Both the position numbers and the translations under genes were made by a program. Below are positions 1 to 11,255 of a stretch of DNA of 64,000 nucleotides, piece after piece. Under the pieces are notes generated by a model. The model was not told where the DNA came from, did not search any database, and saw nothing but the letters and a program-made list of their open reading frames with translations. How positions within the stretch are numbered: position 1 is the stretch's first letter; each line of letters starts with the position of its first letter. This stretch comes from Gemmatimonadaceae bacterium. Lineage in GTDB: Bacteria; Gemmatimonadota; Gemmatimonadetes; Gemmatimonadales; Gemmatimonadaceae. The stretch covers positions 44,196 through 108,195 of the forward strand of contig DASUHB010000031.1 in assembly GCA_036273715.1 (NCBI GenBank), given 5' to 3'.

Positions 1-2177
<2,177 letters not shown>

Positions 2178-2189
2178 GGGGACATTCCT

Positions 2190-2774
2190 CTATCGGTACA
2201 GCGCCGCCGCCCGAATGTAGTCGGCGACTGCTTCAGTCACGAACCCGCGAAGCGACAGTCCCGCGCGGACGCGCGCGCGAATCTCGCTCGATGACACATC
2301 CACGCGACGCGTCGACACTCGCTCTACCGGCAGTGCCGATTTAGAGCCGCGCGCATCGGACGCCACGGCGTCTCTCCCGCGCGAGAGCACGATGACCCGC
2401 GCCAGATCGGCAATGCGCTCCGACCGATGCCATGTGGCGATCTGCTCCGCGAGATCCTCGCCGATCAGCAGGATGCGCTCGACCGCCGGGTGCCGGGCTG
2501 CATACGCCTCCAACGTGTCAACCGTGTAAGATAACCCGCCCCGGTCGATTTCGATCGGATCGACCTCGAATCGCGCGTCCTCTCCCACGAGGAGCCGCAG
2601 CATGGCCAGTCGCTCGGACGGCGATGCCGCCACCACGCCCTGCTTGAGCGGCTGGCTCGCTGCCGGAATGAACACGACCCGGGTCAGGTGCAGCGCGTCG
2701 TACGCGTCGCTCGCGGCAAGGAGATGCCCAACGTGGGGCGGATCGAACGTCCCGCCGAAGAGCCCCAGTCGCAC
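2190..2774 (-). CDS. nadD: Nicotinate-nucleotide adenylyltransferase
   Basis: NadD adenylates nicotinate mononucleotide to deamido-NAD in NAD biosynthesis. The 194-residue product has the nucleotidyltransferase signature GGTFDPPHVGH at residues 7-17 and the C-terminal SSSEIR motif (ISSTxIR in the family), which binds ATP phosphates. The GTG at 2774 was chosen because it puts the family N-terminus VRLGLFGGTF directly at the start and lies 5 nt after the bamD stop. The frame stays open upstream, but that stretch overlaps bamD in another frame. The likely operon is bamD-nadD-secA. Confidence 0.93.
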   Translation of the reverse strand: MRLGLFGGTFDPPHVGHLLAASDAYDALHLTRVVFIPAASQPLKQGVVAASPSERLAMLRLLVGEDARFEVDPIEIDRGGLSYTVDTLEAYAARHPAVERILLIGEDLAEQIATWHRSERIADLARVIVLSRGRDAVASDARGSKSALPVERVSTRRVDVSSSEIRARVRAGLSLRGFVTEAVADYIRAAALYR

Positions 2775-2779
2775 CGTGG

Positions 2780-3556
2780 TCAGGGCTTCGGCGCGACCGT
2801 CGCCGGATGCGGCGGTGGTCCGCACGTCGTCTTTACATCCGGGTCGCGCGGATATTTCTGGTAGAGCGTGGCACACGTCTGCGCGACTTCTTCCGGATAC
2901 TTGATCTGCTTGTACGATTTGACCAGCTGGATGAGCGCCAGCTTCGCGTGCTGCGTCGTCGGATACAAGCGCTCGACATCGTTGAAGTAGATGATCGCCG
3001 GATCGTACGCCTTCCGCCGATAATAGAACATGCCGGTGTCGTAGTTCTTGATCGCCAGCCACTCCGTTAGGCGGTCGATCTCCTTCTGCGCCCGCGGCTT
3101 GAGCGGCGAATCCGGGTACGCCGCGATGAAGCTCTGCAGCGTCGTGATGGCCGTCTGTCCGTAGTCCGGGTCCAGGGATGGCTTGCGCCACAACTTCGCG
3201 TACGAGATGCCGGTCTTGAACGTCGCCGGTCCCGCGAGCGTGTCTTCCGGGAAGCTCTCCGGCACGCGGGAATACGCCTGCGCCGCCAGGATGTACTCCT
3301 TCTGCCCGGTGTGCGCCTCGCCAAGATAGTAGAAGGCTGCGGGCAGTAGCGGATCGCGCGCGGGCAGATCCGTGGTCAGCTTCTCGAATCCGTTTTCCGC
3401 GTTGCCCCAGTGATGCAGCTTGAGCTGCTGCAGAGACGCTTGGAACAGCGCCTCCTTCGAGGGAAAGCTTGCCGGGATGAACGGATGCCGGTGACAAGCA
3501 GCGAGGCCGGCGAGAGCGACCAATGGGAGCGTGCGTCGTAGCGCGTTCACAAACAT
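2780..3556 (-). CDS. bamD: Outer-membrane assembly lipoprotein BamD
   Basis: The product is a predicted 258-residue lipoprotein. The N-terminus is a short signal peptide ending in a lipobox, LAAC, with the lipidated Cys at residue 21. The rest is helical tetratricopeptide-like repeats (for example AAFYYLGEAHTGQKEYILAAQAY and DTGMFYYRRKAYDPAIIYF split around residues 75 and 175), as in BamD/YfiO, the Bam-complex subunit that helps insert beta-barrel proteins. The ATG at 3556 was picked because it gives a proper signal peptide; a longer in-frame extension to 3637 would bury it. The tail is Pro-rich. A different TPR lipoprotein cannot be fully excluded. Confidence 0.82.
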   Translation of the reverse strand: MFVNALRRTLPLVALAGLAACHRHPFIPASFPSKEALFQASLQQLKLHHWGNAENGFEKLTTDLPARDPLLPAAFYYLGEAHTGQKEYILAAQAYSRVPESFPEDTLAGPATFKTGISYAKLWRKPSLDPDYGQTAITTLQSFIAAYPDSPLKPRAQKEIDRLTEWLAIKNYDTGMFYYRRKAYDPAIIYFNDVERLYPTTQHAKLALIQLVKSYKQIKYPEEVAQTCATLYQKYPRDPDVKTTCGPPPHPATVAPKP

Positions 3557-3591
3557 GACGGCGGTGTCATACCCGGATTCGAGGAGACGGT

Positions 3592-4584
3592 TCACCGGAG
3601 CGCAGCAGCGCCGCGGCCCGCTGTGTCGCGAAACCATGCGACAAAACGAGGAATGCCATCGCGGATCGGCACCGCCGGCGCGTAGCCCAGGGTGTCGCGT
3701 GCGCGCGAAATATCGGCGAACGTGCAGGACACGTCGCCCGCTTGTGGCGGCAACCTGTCGATCATGGCCTTCCGACCAAGCGCATCCTCGAGCAAGGCAA
3801 TCAGCTCGCTGAGCGTCGTGGTCTGCGACTCGCCCAGATTATAGACCTCGTGCCGCACCTCGGGATCGCGCGTTCGCTCGATCGCGCCGAGTACCCCCTG
3901 CACCGTATCGGTCACGTAGGTGTAGTCGCGCGACGACGACCCGTCGCCGTATACCGGAATGGGACGACCGCTCGAGATGAGCGCCGCGAATTTGTGGATC
4001 GCCAGATCGGGCCGCTGCCTCGGTCCGTACACCGTGAAGAATCGCAGCGACACGATGCGAAGGCGCGGCTCGAGTCCGGCGAAGGTTTCACAGAGCAGCT
4101 CGGCGGCGCGTTTGGTGGCGGCGTACGGACTGACCGGCGAGATCGCGGCATCGTCCTCCGAGAACGGGACGCGGCTCGCATTCCCGTAGACGGACGAGCT
4201 CGATGCGACGACGGCGCGCGAGATGCCGCGCGCACGCGCGGCATCGAGCAACGCGGCGGTTCCGCGAACGTTGACGTCGGCATACAGCGCGGGGGCGGCA
4301 ATCGATGGGCGGACGCCGGCGCGCGCCGCCATGTGCACGACCACGTCGGGCTCGATCGTGTCCATCGCAGCGCCGAGCGCCGCGAGGTCGCGCACATCCG
4401 CCTCGGCCATGGTGAACGCCGAGGAGCAGCGGGCTCCGGCGATGTTCGCGCGCTTGATGGCCGGGTCGTAAAAGTCGTCGAAATTGTCGACGCCTAACAC
4501 GCGATCGCCGCGCGCGAGCAGCGCATCGACCAGGTGCGAGCCGATGAATCCTGCCGCGCCGGTGACCAGCACGCGCTCAGCCAC
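3592..4584 (-). CDS. NAD-dependent UDP-sugar epimerase (UDP-glucuronate 4-epimerase-like)
   Basis: This is an extended short-chain dehydrogenase of about 330 residues. Visible are the Rossmann motif [16 protein letters not shown] (typical of UDP-glucuronate 4-epimerases), SSSSVYG, the catalytic pair in SPYAATK, and [13 protein letters not shown]. The family interconverts C4 epimers of UDP-hexoses; with UDP-glucose dehydrogenase and UDP-glucuronate decarboxylase next door, UDP-galacturonate formation is the most likely role (inference). The GTG at 4584 overlaps the end of the upstream decarboxylase gene by 8 nt, indicating translational coupling. UDP-glucose 4-epimerase activity is the alternative. 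Confidence 0.88.
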   Translation of the reverse strand: MAERVLVTGAAGFIGSHLVDALLARGDRVLGVDNFDDFYDPAIKRANIAGARCSSAFTMAEADVRDLAALGAAMDTIEPDVVVHMAARAGVRPSIAAPALYADVNVRGTAALLDAARARGISRAVVASSSSVYGNASRVPFSEDDAAISPVSPYAATKRAAELLCETFAGLEPRLRIVSLRFFTVYGPRQRPDLAIHKFAALISSGRPIPVYGDGSSSRDYTYVTDTVQGVLGAIERTRDPEVRHEVYNLGESQTTTLSELIALLEDALGRKAMIDRLPPQAGDVSCTFADISRARDTLGYAPAVPIRDGIPRFVAWFRDTAGRGAAALR

Positions 4585-5530
4585 GCGCGCCCACCCGCTC
4601 GGTGCCAAGCGAGCGGAAGTACTCAATGGTGCGGGCGACGCCCTCCCGAAGCGGCACCGCTGGCTCCCAGCCCAGCATCGATCGCGCGCGACTGATGTCG
4701 GGCTGGCGCACTTTGGGATCGTCCACCGGCAGCGGCCGCGCCTCGATCGGCACCTTCGCTCCCGTGAGCTCGAGGACCACCTCGGCTAACTGGCGTACGG
4801 TGTACTCGACCGGGTTGCCGATGTTCATCGGATCGCTGTCGCCCTTCATGAAGAGCCGGTAGATGCCTTCCACTTCATCCGACACGTAGCAGAAGCTGCG
4901 GGTTTGCTTGCCGTCGCCGTACAGCGTGATCGGTTCGCCGGCCAGCGCCTGCACGATGAAATTGGACACGACGCGCCCGTCGCGCGGCCGCATGCGCGGG
5001 CCGTACGTGTTGAAGATGCGGACGATGCGCGTGTCGAGGCCGTGATACCGGTGATAGGCCATCGTCATGGCTTCGGCAAAGCGCTTCGCTTCGTCGTACA
5101 CGCCGCGCGGTCCGACGGGATTGACGTTGCCCCAATACGATTCGGGCTGCGGGTGCACCATCGGATCGCCGTACACCTCGGACGTCGACGCCAGGAAAAA
5201 ACGCGACCGCTTGGCCAGCGCGAGGCCGAGCGCGTTGTGGGTGCCTAACGCACCGACCTTGAGCGTTGGAATCGGGTGCTCGAGGTAGTCGATGGGGCTG
5301 GCGGGCGACGCGAAGTGGAGCACGCCGTCCAGCGGGCCGGCGACATACGTGTACGTCGAGATGTTGTGGCGGACGAACTCGAACCCCGCTTGGCCGACGA
5401 GGTGCGCGATGTTGTCGGCGTGGCCGGTGATGAAGTTGTCGAGGCCGACCACTTGATGGCCGTCGGCGAGAAAGCGGTCGCACAGGTGGGAGCCCAGAAA
5501 CCCCGCGGCTCCGGTGATGAGCACCCTCAT
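4577..5530 (-). CDS. UDP-glucuronate decarboxylase (UDP-xylose synthase family)
   Basis: This 317-residue extended SDR converts UDP-glucuronate to UDP-xylose or the 4-keto pentose. It begins [16 protein letters not shown] and carries the UXS hallmarks [39 protein letters not shown] (the Tyr/Lys pair) and [18 protein letters not shown]. The ATG at 5530 overlaps the ugd stop as ATGA, so its substrate-producing enzyme is translated immediately before it. Upstream in-frame sequence is antisense or alternate-frame extension over ugd and was left out. Confidence 0.93.
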   Translation of the reverse strand: MRVLITGAAGFLGSHLCDRFLADGHQVVGLDNFITGHADNIAHLVGQAGFEFVRHNISTYTYVAGPLDGVLHFASPASPIDYLEHPIPTLKVGALGTHNALGLALAKRSRFFLASTSEVYGDPMVHPQPESYWGNVNPVGPRGVYDEAKRFAEAMTMAYHRYHGLDTRIVRIFNTYGPRMRPRDGRVVSNFIVQALAGEPITLYGDGKQTRSFCYVSDEVEGIYRLFMKGDSDPMNIGNPVEYTVRQLAEVVLELTGAKVPIEARPLPVDDPKVRQPDISRARSMLGWEPAVPLREGVARTIEYFRSLGTERVGARG

Positions 5531-6834
5531 TCGCGACCGCGGCCGATCGACCGGTACGTGAAGCCTAACGCCGCCATTTTCTCCGGGTGATAGAGGTTTC
5601 GTCCGTCGATGACGATCGGACGCGCGAGGGAGGCCCTGATGCGCTCGAAGTCCGGATGGCGGAACTGATTCCAGTCGGTGACCACGACGAGCGCGTCCGC
5701 GCCATCGAGCGCGTCGTAGTTGGATTCGGCGTACGAGATGCGGTCGCCTAACCGGCGCCGCGCCTCGGGCATCGCCACCGGGTCGTGCGCCACCACGCTG
5801 GCGCCGGCCTCGAGCAGCGATTCGATGAGCGTCAACGCGGGCGATTCGCGCATGTCGTCGGTCTGCGGTTTGAACGCGAGCCCCCACACCGCGATCTTGC
5901 GGCCGCGCAACCCATCCGGAATCACCGACGACAGCTTCTCGAACAACCGGTGCTTCTGCCGCTCGTTCGCTTCTTCGACGGCATTCAACACCGCGACCGA
6001 TGCGCTGCGTTCCTTGGCCGTGCGCAGCAGCGCTTTCACATCCTTGGGAAAGCACGAGCCGCCGTAGCCCGGCCCGGGGAACAGAAACGACGGTCCGATG
6101 CGCACATCGCTGCCGATCCCCTTTCGCACGTTGTCCACGTTCGCGCCGACCTTCTCGCACAGATTCGCGATCTCGTTCATGAACGAAATGCGCGTGGCCA
6201 GCATGCCGTTGGCCGCGTACTTCGTGAGCTCGGCGGACGGAATGTCCATGAACAGAATCGGTTTTCCGGTTCGAACAAACGGCGCATAGAGCTCGGCCAT
6301 CACCGATCGCGAGTAGTCGCTGTCCACGCCAAGGACCACGCGATCGGGCCGCATGAAATCCTCGACCGCGGCGCCCTCCTTCAAGAATTCCGGATTGCTG
6401 CACATGTGGAACGGGAACTTCGCGTGCTTGGCGATGGCGTTGGCGACCTTGTCTGCCGTGCCCACTGGCACAGTGGACTTGGTGACGACCACCATTTCGC
6501 GCGCCATGTTGCGGCCGATCACGTCGGCCACGCTCAGGACGTGTCTGAGGTCGGCTGACCCGTCCTCATCCGGCGGCGTGCCGACGGCGATGAACACGAC
6601 CTCGGCGTTTTTGACGGCGCCGCCGACGTCCGTGGTGAAGGAGAGCCGTTTCTGGCTTTGATTGCGCTCGACCAGATCTTCGAGACCAGGCTCGTAGATC
6701 GGGAGGATGTTGTCCTTCAGTCCTTTGATTTTTCGCTCGTCGATGTCGGCGCAGGTGACGTCCCCACCCGTCTCCGCCAGACATGCGCCTACGACGAGAC
6801 CGACATAGCCCGTCCCGACGACTGTGATCCGCAC
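5527..6834 (-). CDS. ugd: UDP-glucose 6-dehydrogenase
   Basis: Ugd oxidises UDP-glucose to UDP-glucuronate with two NAD. The 435-residue protein has the N-terminal GTGYVG Rossmann loop, the [12 protein letters not shown] substrate segment, the catalytic Cys at about residue 261 in [12 protein letters not shown], and the C-terminal UDP-binding domain with [16 protein letters not shown]. Translation starts at a GTG that gives VRITVVGTG. It heads a three-gene UDP-sugar operon reading toward lower coordinates. About 160 nt upstream hold no gene and include an A/T-rich patch (AATATTTA) just before the start codon that may belong to its promoter. Confidence 0.95.
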   Translation of the reverse strand: MRITVVGTGYVGLVVGACLAETGGDVTCADIDERKIKGLKDNILPIYEPGLEDLVERNQSQKRLSFTTDVGGAVKNAEVVFIAVGTPPDEDGSADLRHVLSVADVIGRNMAREMVVVTKSTVPVGTADKVANAIAKHAKFPFHMCSNPEFLKEGAAVEDFMRPDRVVLGVDSDYSRSVMAELYAPFVRTGKPILFMDIPSAELTKYAANGMLATRISFMNEIANLCEKVGANVDNVRKGIGSDVRIGPSFLFPGPGYGGSCFPKDVKALLRTAKERSASVAVLNAVEEANERQKHRLFEKLSSVIPDGLRGRKIAVWGLAFKPQTDDMRESPALTLIESLLEAGASVVAHDPVAMPEARRRLGDRISYAESNYDALDGADALVVVTDWNQFRHPDFERIRASLARPIVIDGRNLYHPEKMAALGFTYRSIGRGRE

Positions 6835-6996
6835 GATGTAAATATTGTTGGGTTCGGTTGTTGGCCGATATGCTGCCAGCCCTTGAACTTATCGGGGGTC
6901 AGGGAGTCGGGCAATGCGAAAGCCGAGCAAAACGCAGAGAGCGCCGGACGCGACAGGAGCGTTCGGTCGCGAAAGAGACCGGTCGGGAGGCTGCAG

Positions 6997-8469
6997 CTAT
7001 CGCACGCGGGCGTCGAAGCTTCCGGTTAGCACGCGCCCTGCGCGCCGCACCTGCACCCAGATCCGATAGTGACCGGCTTTCGGGAACGCGTACGGGAAGC
7101 TCACGGTATCGGGCAGCGTTGCGCTTGTCATTGGCATTGGCAGAGGTGCGTCCCGGGTGCTGTCCCCGCCGCGACTGAAAATCGATTGCGCCGCCATCGC
7201 AATCGTGCCCATGGGATGCAGGTGGACGAACACGCTGCCATCATCGCGCGCGATCATTGCGTGGGCGGACATGCCCATGTAGGGCTGCAGGACCGCGGGT
7301 CGACTGTCTGGCGCCGTGACGGTGAAGTGCAGCGGGGCGATCACGTTCGCGACCAGCGAGGTATCGCCACGGTCCCAGCTCATGATCGATCCATCGGCCA
7401 GCGTGGCGCGTCTGGTATCCGACGCCGCCGTCAACGCACCGCTCACGATCCAGGAATCGTCGGAGTCGGTTGGGGAGAATGCGGGCGAGCCTTGCCCGCC
7501 GATGACGAGGGTGTCGACGAGCGTCTCGGCGTAGCCGCTCCGGTGCACGATGTCGGCGTAGGTATGGTATGTCCCGGCAGGCAATGGCGGCAGCGCGACG
7601 CGAAAATCGTTGGAGTCGCTCGTCACCGGATGCAGGTGCGCAAATGCGTCCATGCCCGGCGCACGAATCAGAAAGAAGTGGACGAGCTTTCCGTGATCGC
7701 GAACGAGCGGTGTCTCTTCGTGCTGCCTCCATCTGCTGTCCGTAATCACGAATTGAAGGACGCGTCCGGAGTCGGCGAGCGATACGCGGCTCGCGAGCGG
7801 CTTGTAAATGATGCGCCGATACGCTCGGGCCGAGTGGTTCCACCATGCGTTGCCGCCCAGGAGCGCGAGCGCGAAGATCGCGGCCGCGGAGCACACCGCA
7901 AGGCGCGCGCGTCGCCGGCGGGGCGCGTCGACCGGGACGCCGGGGTCGAGCGTCGCTTCTCGAGCGCCGGCGCCGATGATGGAGAGCAAACCGAAGACGA
8001 GAAAGGCGCCGAGCGCGAGGAGCAGCGCGCCTAACGCTGGCGACATCGGCAGCTCCCGCGTGGCCGCCGAGACGACCGGCACGTCGACGGTCCCCGTGCC
8101 CCGCGTGCCGCTGACAACGACCCGAATCGAGTAGGAGCCGGATGTCATGAGCCAGAGCCGGGTGGCGAAGGCCCCGGCTTCGCCCAGCACCGGCGCTGCG
8201 AGGTCTGGCGGCGGTGCGCCATCGGCGCCGGTCTCCCACAACACCGGCTGCACCGTCACCTGCGCGGCGGGTTCGTTGGACACCTGGACTACTACATCGA
8301 GCTGACCGGGCACCACACCGGGCGGGCGGCTGACCACGCCGACATCGTAGGGCCCCGCCGCGCCGCGAAAGTAGACGTCCGGACTGCCGACGTGCCCGAC
8401 CCCGGCGATGACCAGCACGGCGAGCGCCGCCAGCGCCGCCAGTCCGTTAGGCAGCGGCGGGCGGCTCAC
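6997..8469 (-). CDS. Membrane-anchored protein with two HLHP domains, unknown function
   Basis: The product is about 490 residues and is not assigned to a named family. The layout is an N-terminal hydrophobic segment, an extracytoplasmic beta-rich region, a TM helix near residue 150, a basic loop, another TM near residue 195, then a long extracytoplasmic part. That part holds two related modules, one with FAHLHPV and a TYHTYADI strand, the other with SAHAMIARD followed by VHLHPMG and FPKAGHYRIWV. From memory, such HLHP modules also occur in uncharacterised proteins near metal-handling genes, so metal binding is only a guess. The GTG start overlaps the upstream gene stop (GTGA), so the two are coupled. 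Confidence 0.72.
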   Translation of the reverse strand: MSRPPLPNGLAALAALAVLVIAGVGHVGSPDVYFRGAAGPYDVGVVSRPPGVVPGQLDVVVQVSNEPAAQVTVQPVLWETGADGAPPPDLAAPVLGEAGAFATRLWLMTSGSYSIRVVVSGTRGTGTVDVPVVSAATRELPMSPALGALLLALGAFLVFGLLSIIGAGAREATLDPGVPVDAPRRRRARLAVCSAAAIFALALLGGNAWWNHSARAYRRIIYKPLASRVSLADSGRVLQFVITDSRWRQHEETPLVRDHGKLVHFFLIRAPGMDAFAHLHPVTSDSNDFRVALPPLPAGTYHTYADIVHRSGYAETLVDTLVIGGQGSPAFSPTDSDDSWIVSGALTAASDTRRATLADGSIMSWDRGDTSLVANVIAPLHFTVTAPDSRPAVLQPYMGMSAHAMIARDDGSVFVHLHPMGTIAMAAQSIFSRGGDSTRDAPLPMPMTSATLPDTVSFPYAFPKAGHYRIWVQVRRAGRVLTGSFDARVR

Positions 8470-9620
8470 CGCTTCACCCGGCGCAGCCAGTCGCCGCAGG
8501 CCAGACCGAGCCGCGACGACAGTACCGCGAGACCGGCGGCGAGCGCCAATCCGCCGGCCAGCTTGGCCGGCCGCACCGGCGGGAAGATGTGCCGGTAGGC
8601 GTACGACGTCTTGGGCAGCGCGTAATAATAGTTGGTGGAGGCGAAGACCCAGTTCTCCGACGCCGGCGAGTTATAGAACGAGCCGAATGACCACTGCGCG
8701 GCAAAGAACACGGCGAAGAACACGGTGCCGAGCAGCGCCGCCAGACGCCAGCCGCGCAGCGTGTCCGGCACGCGTTGGAACATCAGATCGAGCACGAACG
8801 CCGGCGCGAGCAGGAGGAGCGGAAAATCCGGCGGCACCATGTGCGTCACGGTCTGATAGATCGGGCCTAACCGGGGCGTGGCCGGGAACAGCGGCAGGAG
8901 CCAGACCATCGCGAGCATGACGACGGTGTAGACGGCGGCAATGGACGTGGTCGGCCATCGCAGCCGCGACGCGCGGGCGAGTGTGACCAGGTAGAACGGG
9001 AACACGAGACACGCCACCACGTAGAACTGCGGCGTGTGCATGAGGACGCGCCGATGGTACTCGGTGGTCATGATCGTCGCGTTCAGGAACAACAGCCCCG
9101 CGGCGGCCGCGTACAGCACGCGATACCGCTGCGCCGCCGCGGCGCCGGCGCGGTTCTGCAGCGCGAGCGTCATGAGCAGTGCGCCCAACTGGATGGCGGC
9201 GATGCCCAACGCGAGAACCGTGTGCGGCGGACTCAGGATCTGGACGTCGAGCCCGTAGGCGTTGTGCCACCAGTTGTCGAACGGCGCCGAGGTGAGCATC
9301 GCGAACGTGCCCCAGATGCACACCCACGCGCCTAACGGAGCATGGAACACGCGCCAGAAGCGCACCGTGTCGCCGCGGGACGCGGCGCCGCCAAACGTGG
9401 TCGCGAGCACCAGCCAGCCGCACGACAGCCCGGCGATGAGGCCGCCGGCGTAGATCGCCATGTGCGCCGGCGTCCAGAACGTGTCGCGGCCAATCGTGCT
9501 GTGCCACGAGATGTCCCACATCACGCCGACGATCACGCACAGCGATGCCAGCAGGGCCGCCGACAGATACCGCGGCACGCCGATCGTCTGCTCCCCGCTC
9601 GCTCGGCGATGCGGTTTCAT
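8466..9620 (-). CDS. Polytopic membrane protein rich in Trp/His motifs, unknown function
   Basis: This integral membrane protein of 384 residues has roughly nine or ten hydrophobic helices. I do not recognise a family. Polar residues cluster at helix ends: WDISWHSTIGRDTFW and TPAHMAIY near residues 35-55, DNWWHNAYGLD and SPPH near 115-135, and EYHRR near 185. This pattern is common in membrane proteins that bind metal or haem, but no known signature is complete. It is coupled to the downstream HLHP protein by a GTGA overlap and lies 7 nt after the Wzi-like gene, so it sits in a minus-strand run. A shared function with its HLHP partner is an inference. Confidence 0.72.
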   Translation of the reverse strand: MKPHRRASGEQTIGVPRYLSAALLASLCVIVGVMWDISWHSTIGRDTFWTPAHMAIYAGGLIAGLSCGWLVLATTFGGAASRGDTVRFWRVFHAPLGAWVCIWGTFAMLTSAPFDNWWHNAYGLDVQILSPPHTVLALGIAAIQLGALLMTLALQNRAGAAAAQRYRVLYAAAAGLLFLNATIMTTEYHRRVLMHTPQFYVVACLVFPFYLVTLARASRLRWPTTSIAAVYTVVMLAMVWLLPLFPATPRLGPIYQTVTHMVPPDFPLLLLAPAFVLDLMFQRVPDTLRGWRLAALLGTVFFAVFFAAQWSFGSFYNSPASENWVFASTNYYYALPKTSYAYRHIFPPVRPAKLAGGLALAAGLAVLSSRLGLACGDWLRRVKR

Positions 9621-9627
9621 CGCCGAC

Positions 9628-11193
9628 TCAGGGATAGCGGAAGCGGTACGTCGCCATGAGTTGCACGCGCCCGTACGTCCCGGCCGGCGTCGCGACGTTG
9701 TTCACGTTGGTCACGCGCGCGCCCTGCACCACCAGTGTGAGCGGCACGATGGGGTCGAGCCACTGCACGCTCGCGTCGGCCATCCACGCGCTCTGCACGT
9801 CGGGCGTGTCGCCGCTCGCAAACGGAAACGGCGCGCCGGCATGGCCGAAGCGGGCCGGCGGCGGACGCTGGCTGATGCGCTGGTCGCCGCGGCGCCACTT
9901 GGCGATGCCGGCGGACACATGAAACTTCCCTGTGGGCCACACGTCCGCGAACGCCCGCGCCATGTCGGCATCCGGGCCTAACTCGGACCCCACCGGCTGA
10001 TCGTATTGCTGCCACGTCGCAGTGTAGAACGACTCGAGGTACGTGAACGCGCTCACGCGCCGGTATTGCAGCCCCAGATTCGCCGGCACGGGCAGCGACA
10101 ACGCGTAGGTCCCGCGCACGTTCCAGGCGAACAAGTCGGGAAAGTTCTTCCGATCCTGCGCATCGATCTGAATGTCGTCGATGAGCAGATCGCCCTGCAG
10201 CGAGAACCGGTCGAGATTGGCCCGCACCGATCCGAACGCCGTCAGGTTCACGTCGCCGGCCTGGCTGACGTCGCCGGATTTGTCGTTCTGCGTGACCTGA
10301 AATACCATCAACGGATTCACGAAGTTGAGCGCGATCCCGCCGCCCTGGCGCGGAATGAGCGCCGTCTCGCCGAGCGTCAGCTCGACCTTGTGCGACGGCC
10401 GCCACGTGAGCGCGTGCGCCACCATCATGCGATGGTACCGCTGCGTCCCGACGCTGTCCGGCAGACTGTCGGTGGCCGGCGACAGCACCACGTCGTTGAG
10501 CTCGGCCACGAGGGCCTTGAACTCGAATTTCGACCACTGCGCCGTGAGCGTGATCTTGTCCAACGCAGGGCCGTTCGCCGAGAGCACGAGCGACTCCGTG
10601 CCATCGCCGATCCACGCTTCGCGGCCGCGCCCAACGGAGAGCACGATCGGGCCCAACTTGCCCGATGCATAGGCTTCGCTGAAATCGATGACGCCGGACG
10701 TGTGCCGGAATTGATTGGCGCGCACCGTCGGATCGTTGCGGCTGTCGGTCTCGCCGTACGCCTCGCTCACCAGGACCACGTTCGGGCCGCCATCGAACGA
10801 GAGGCGCAGCCGCGCCGTCCCGACGGCCGGCGGCGTGCCCTGTCCCGTTGGGCGAACGTCGTCCCACAGCGGGTACATCTCGCCGTTGTCCAGGCCCGTC
10901 GCCTGGAGCGATGCGAGCGCGCCGAAGCGCACGCGGTTCGACGACGCCGCGGCGGCCGAGTCGGACGCGACGCTGTCGGCGAGGAACCGCGAGGCGAGCG
11001 CGTCGAGCACCCGGCCTGCACACCGTGGTTCGGCCTTGGCCGTGCGCAGGGCGCCGCGCACATCCTTCACCATGAACGGCCGGAACGCGGATACGCGCGC
11101 GGCGCCGCAGCCCAACTCCACCAGGCCGTCGAGCTGGGCGTACGCGGGATCATCGAGGGGCAGCGTGACTAGCGGATGCTGCGCGGCGGCCAC
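9628..11193 (-). CDS. Capsule-assembly Wzi-type outer-membrane beta-barrel
   Basis: The product resembles the Wzi/CapA-like family: the mature N-terminus has the pattern PLVTLPLDDPAYAQLDGL, followed by alternating amphipathic strands and a C-terminal strand ending in YRFRYP, typical of outer-membrane barrels. Wzi anchors capsular or exopolysaccharide on the cell surface, which fits the neighbouring sugar genes. The first ordinary start (GTG, 11193) leaves out a good signal peptide that lies in frame just upstream (TIRSAFVVAAGALLLAAG, ending near AAAQ). The true start is probably ATT at 11253, 7 nt after AAGGAG, or CTG at 11259, overlapping the stop of the preceding gene. Confidence 0.75.
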   Translation of the reverse strand: MAAAQHPLVTLPLDDPAYAQLDGLVELGCGAARVSAFRPFMVKDVRGALRTAKAEPRCAGRVLDALASRFLADSVASDSAAAASSNRVRFGALASLQATGLDNGEMYPLWDDVRPTGQGTPPAVGTARLRLSFDGGPNVVLVSEAYGETDSRNDPTVRANQFRHTSGVIDFSEAYASGKLGPIVLSVGRGREAWIGDGTESLVLSANGPALDKITLTAQWSKFEFKALVAELNDVVLSPATDSLPDSVGTQRYHRMMVAHALTWRPSHKVELTLGETALIPRQGGGIALNFVNPLMVFQVTQNDKSGDVSQAGDVNLTAFGSVRANLDRFSLQGDLLIDDIQIDAQDRKNFPDLFAWNVRGTYALSLPVPANLGLQYRRVSAFTYLESFYTATWQQYDQPVGSELGPDADMARAFADVWPTGKFHVSAGIAKWRRGDQRISQRPPPARFGHAGAPFPFASGDTPDVQSAWMADASVQWLDPIVPLTLVVQGARVTNVNNVATPAGTYGRVQLMATYRFRYP

Positions 11194-11255
11194 ACGCGCG
11201 CTTCCGGCGGCGAGGAGCAGCGCGCCGGCGGCAACGACGAACGCGGAGCGAATCG

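Noticed and set aside
5531..6403. N-terminal extension of the UDP-glucuronate decarboxylase frame
   Set aside because: It overlaps ugd in another frame; the ATGA junction at 5527-5530 gives the natural start.
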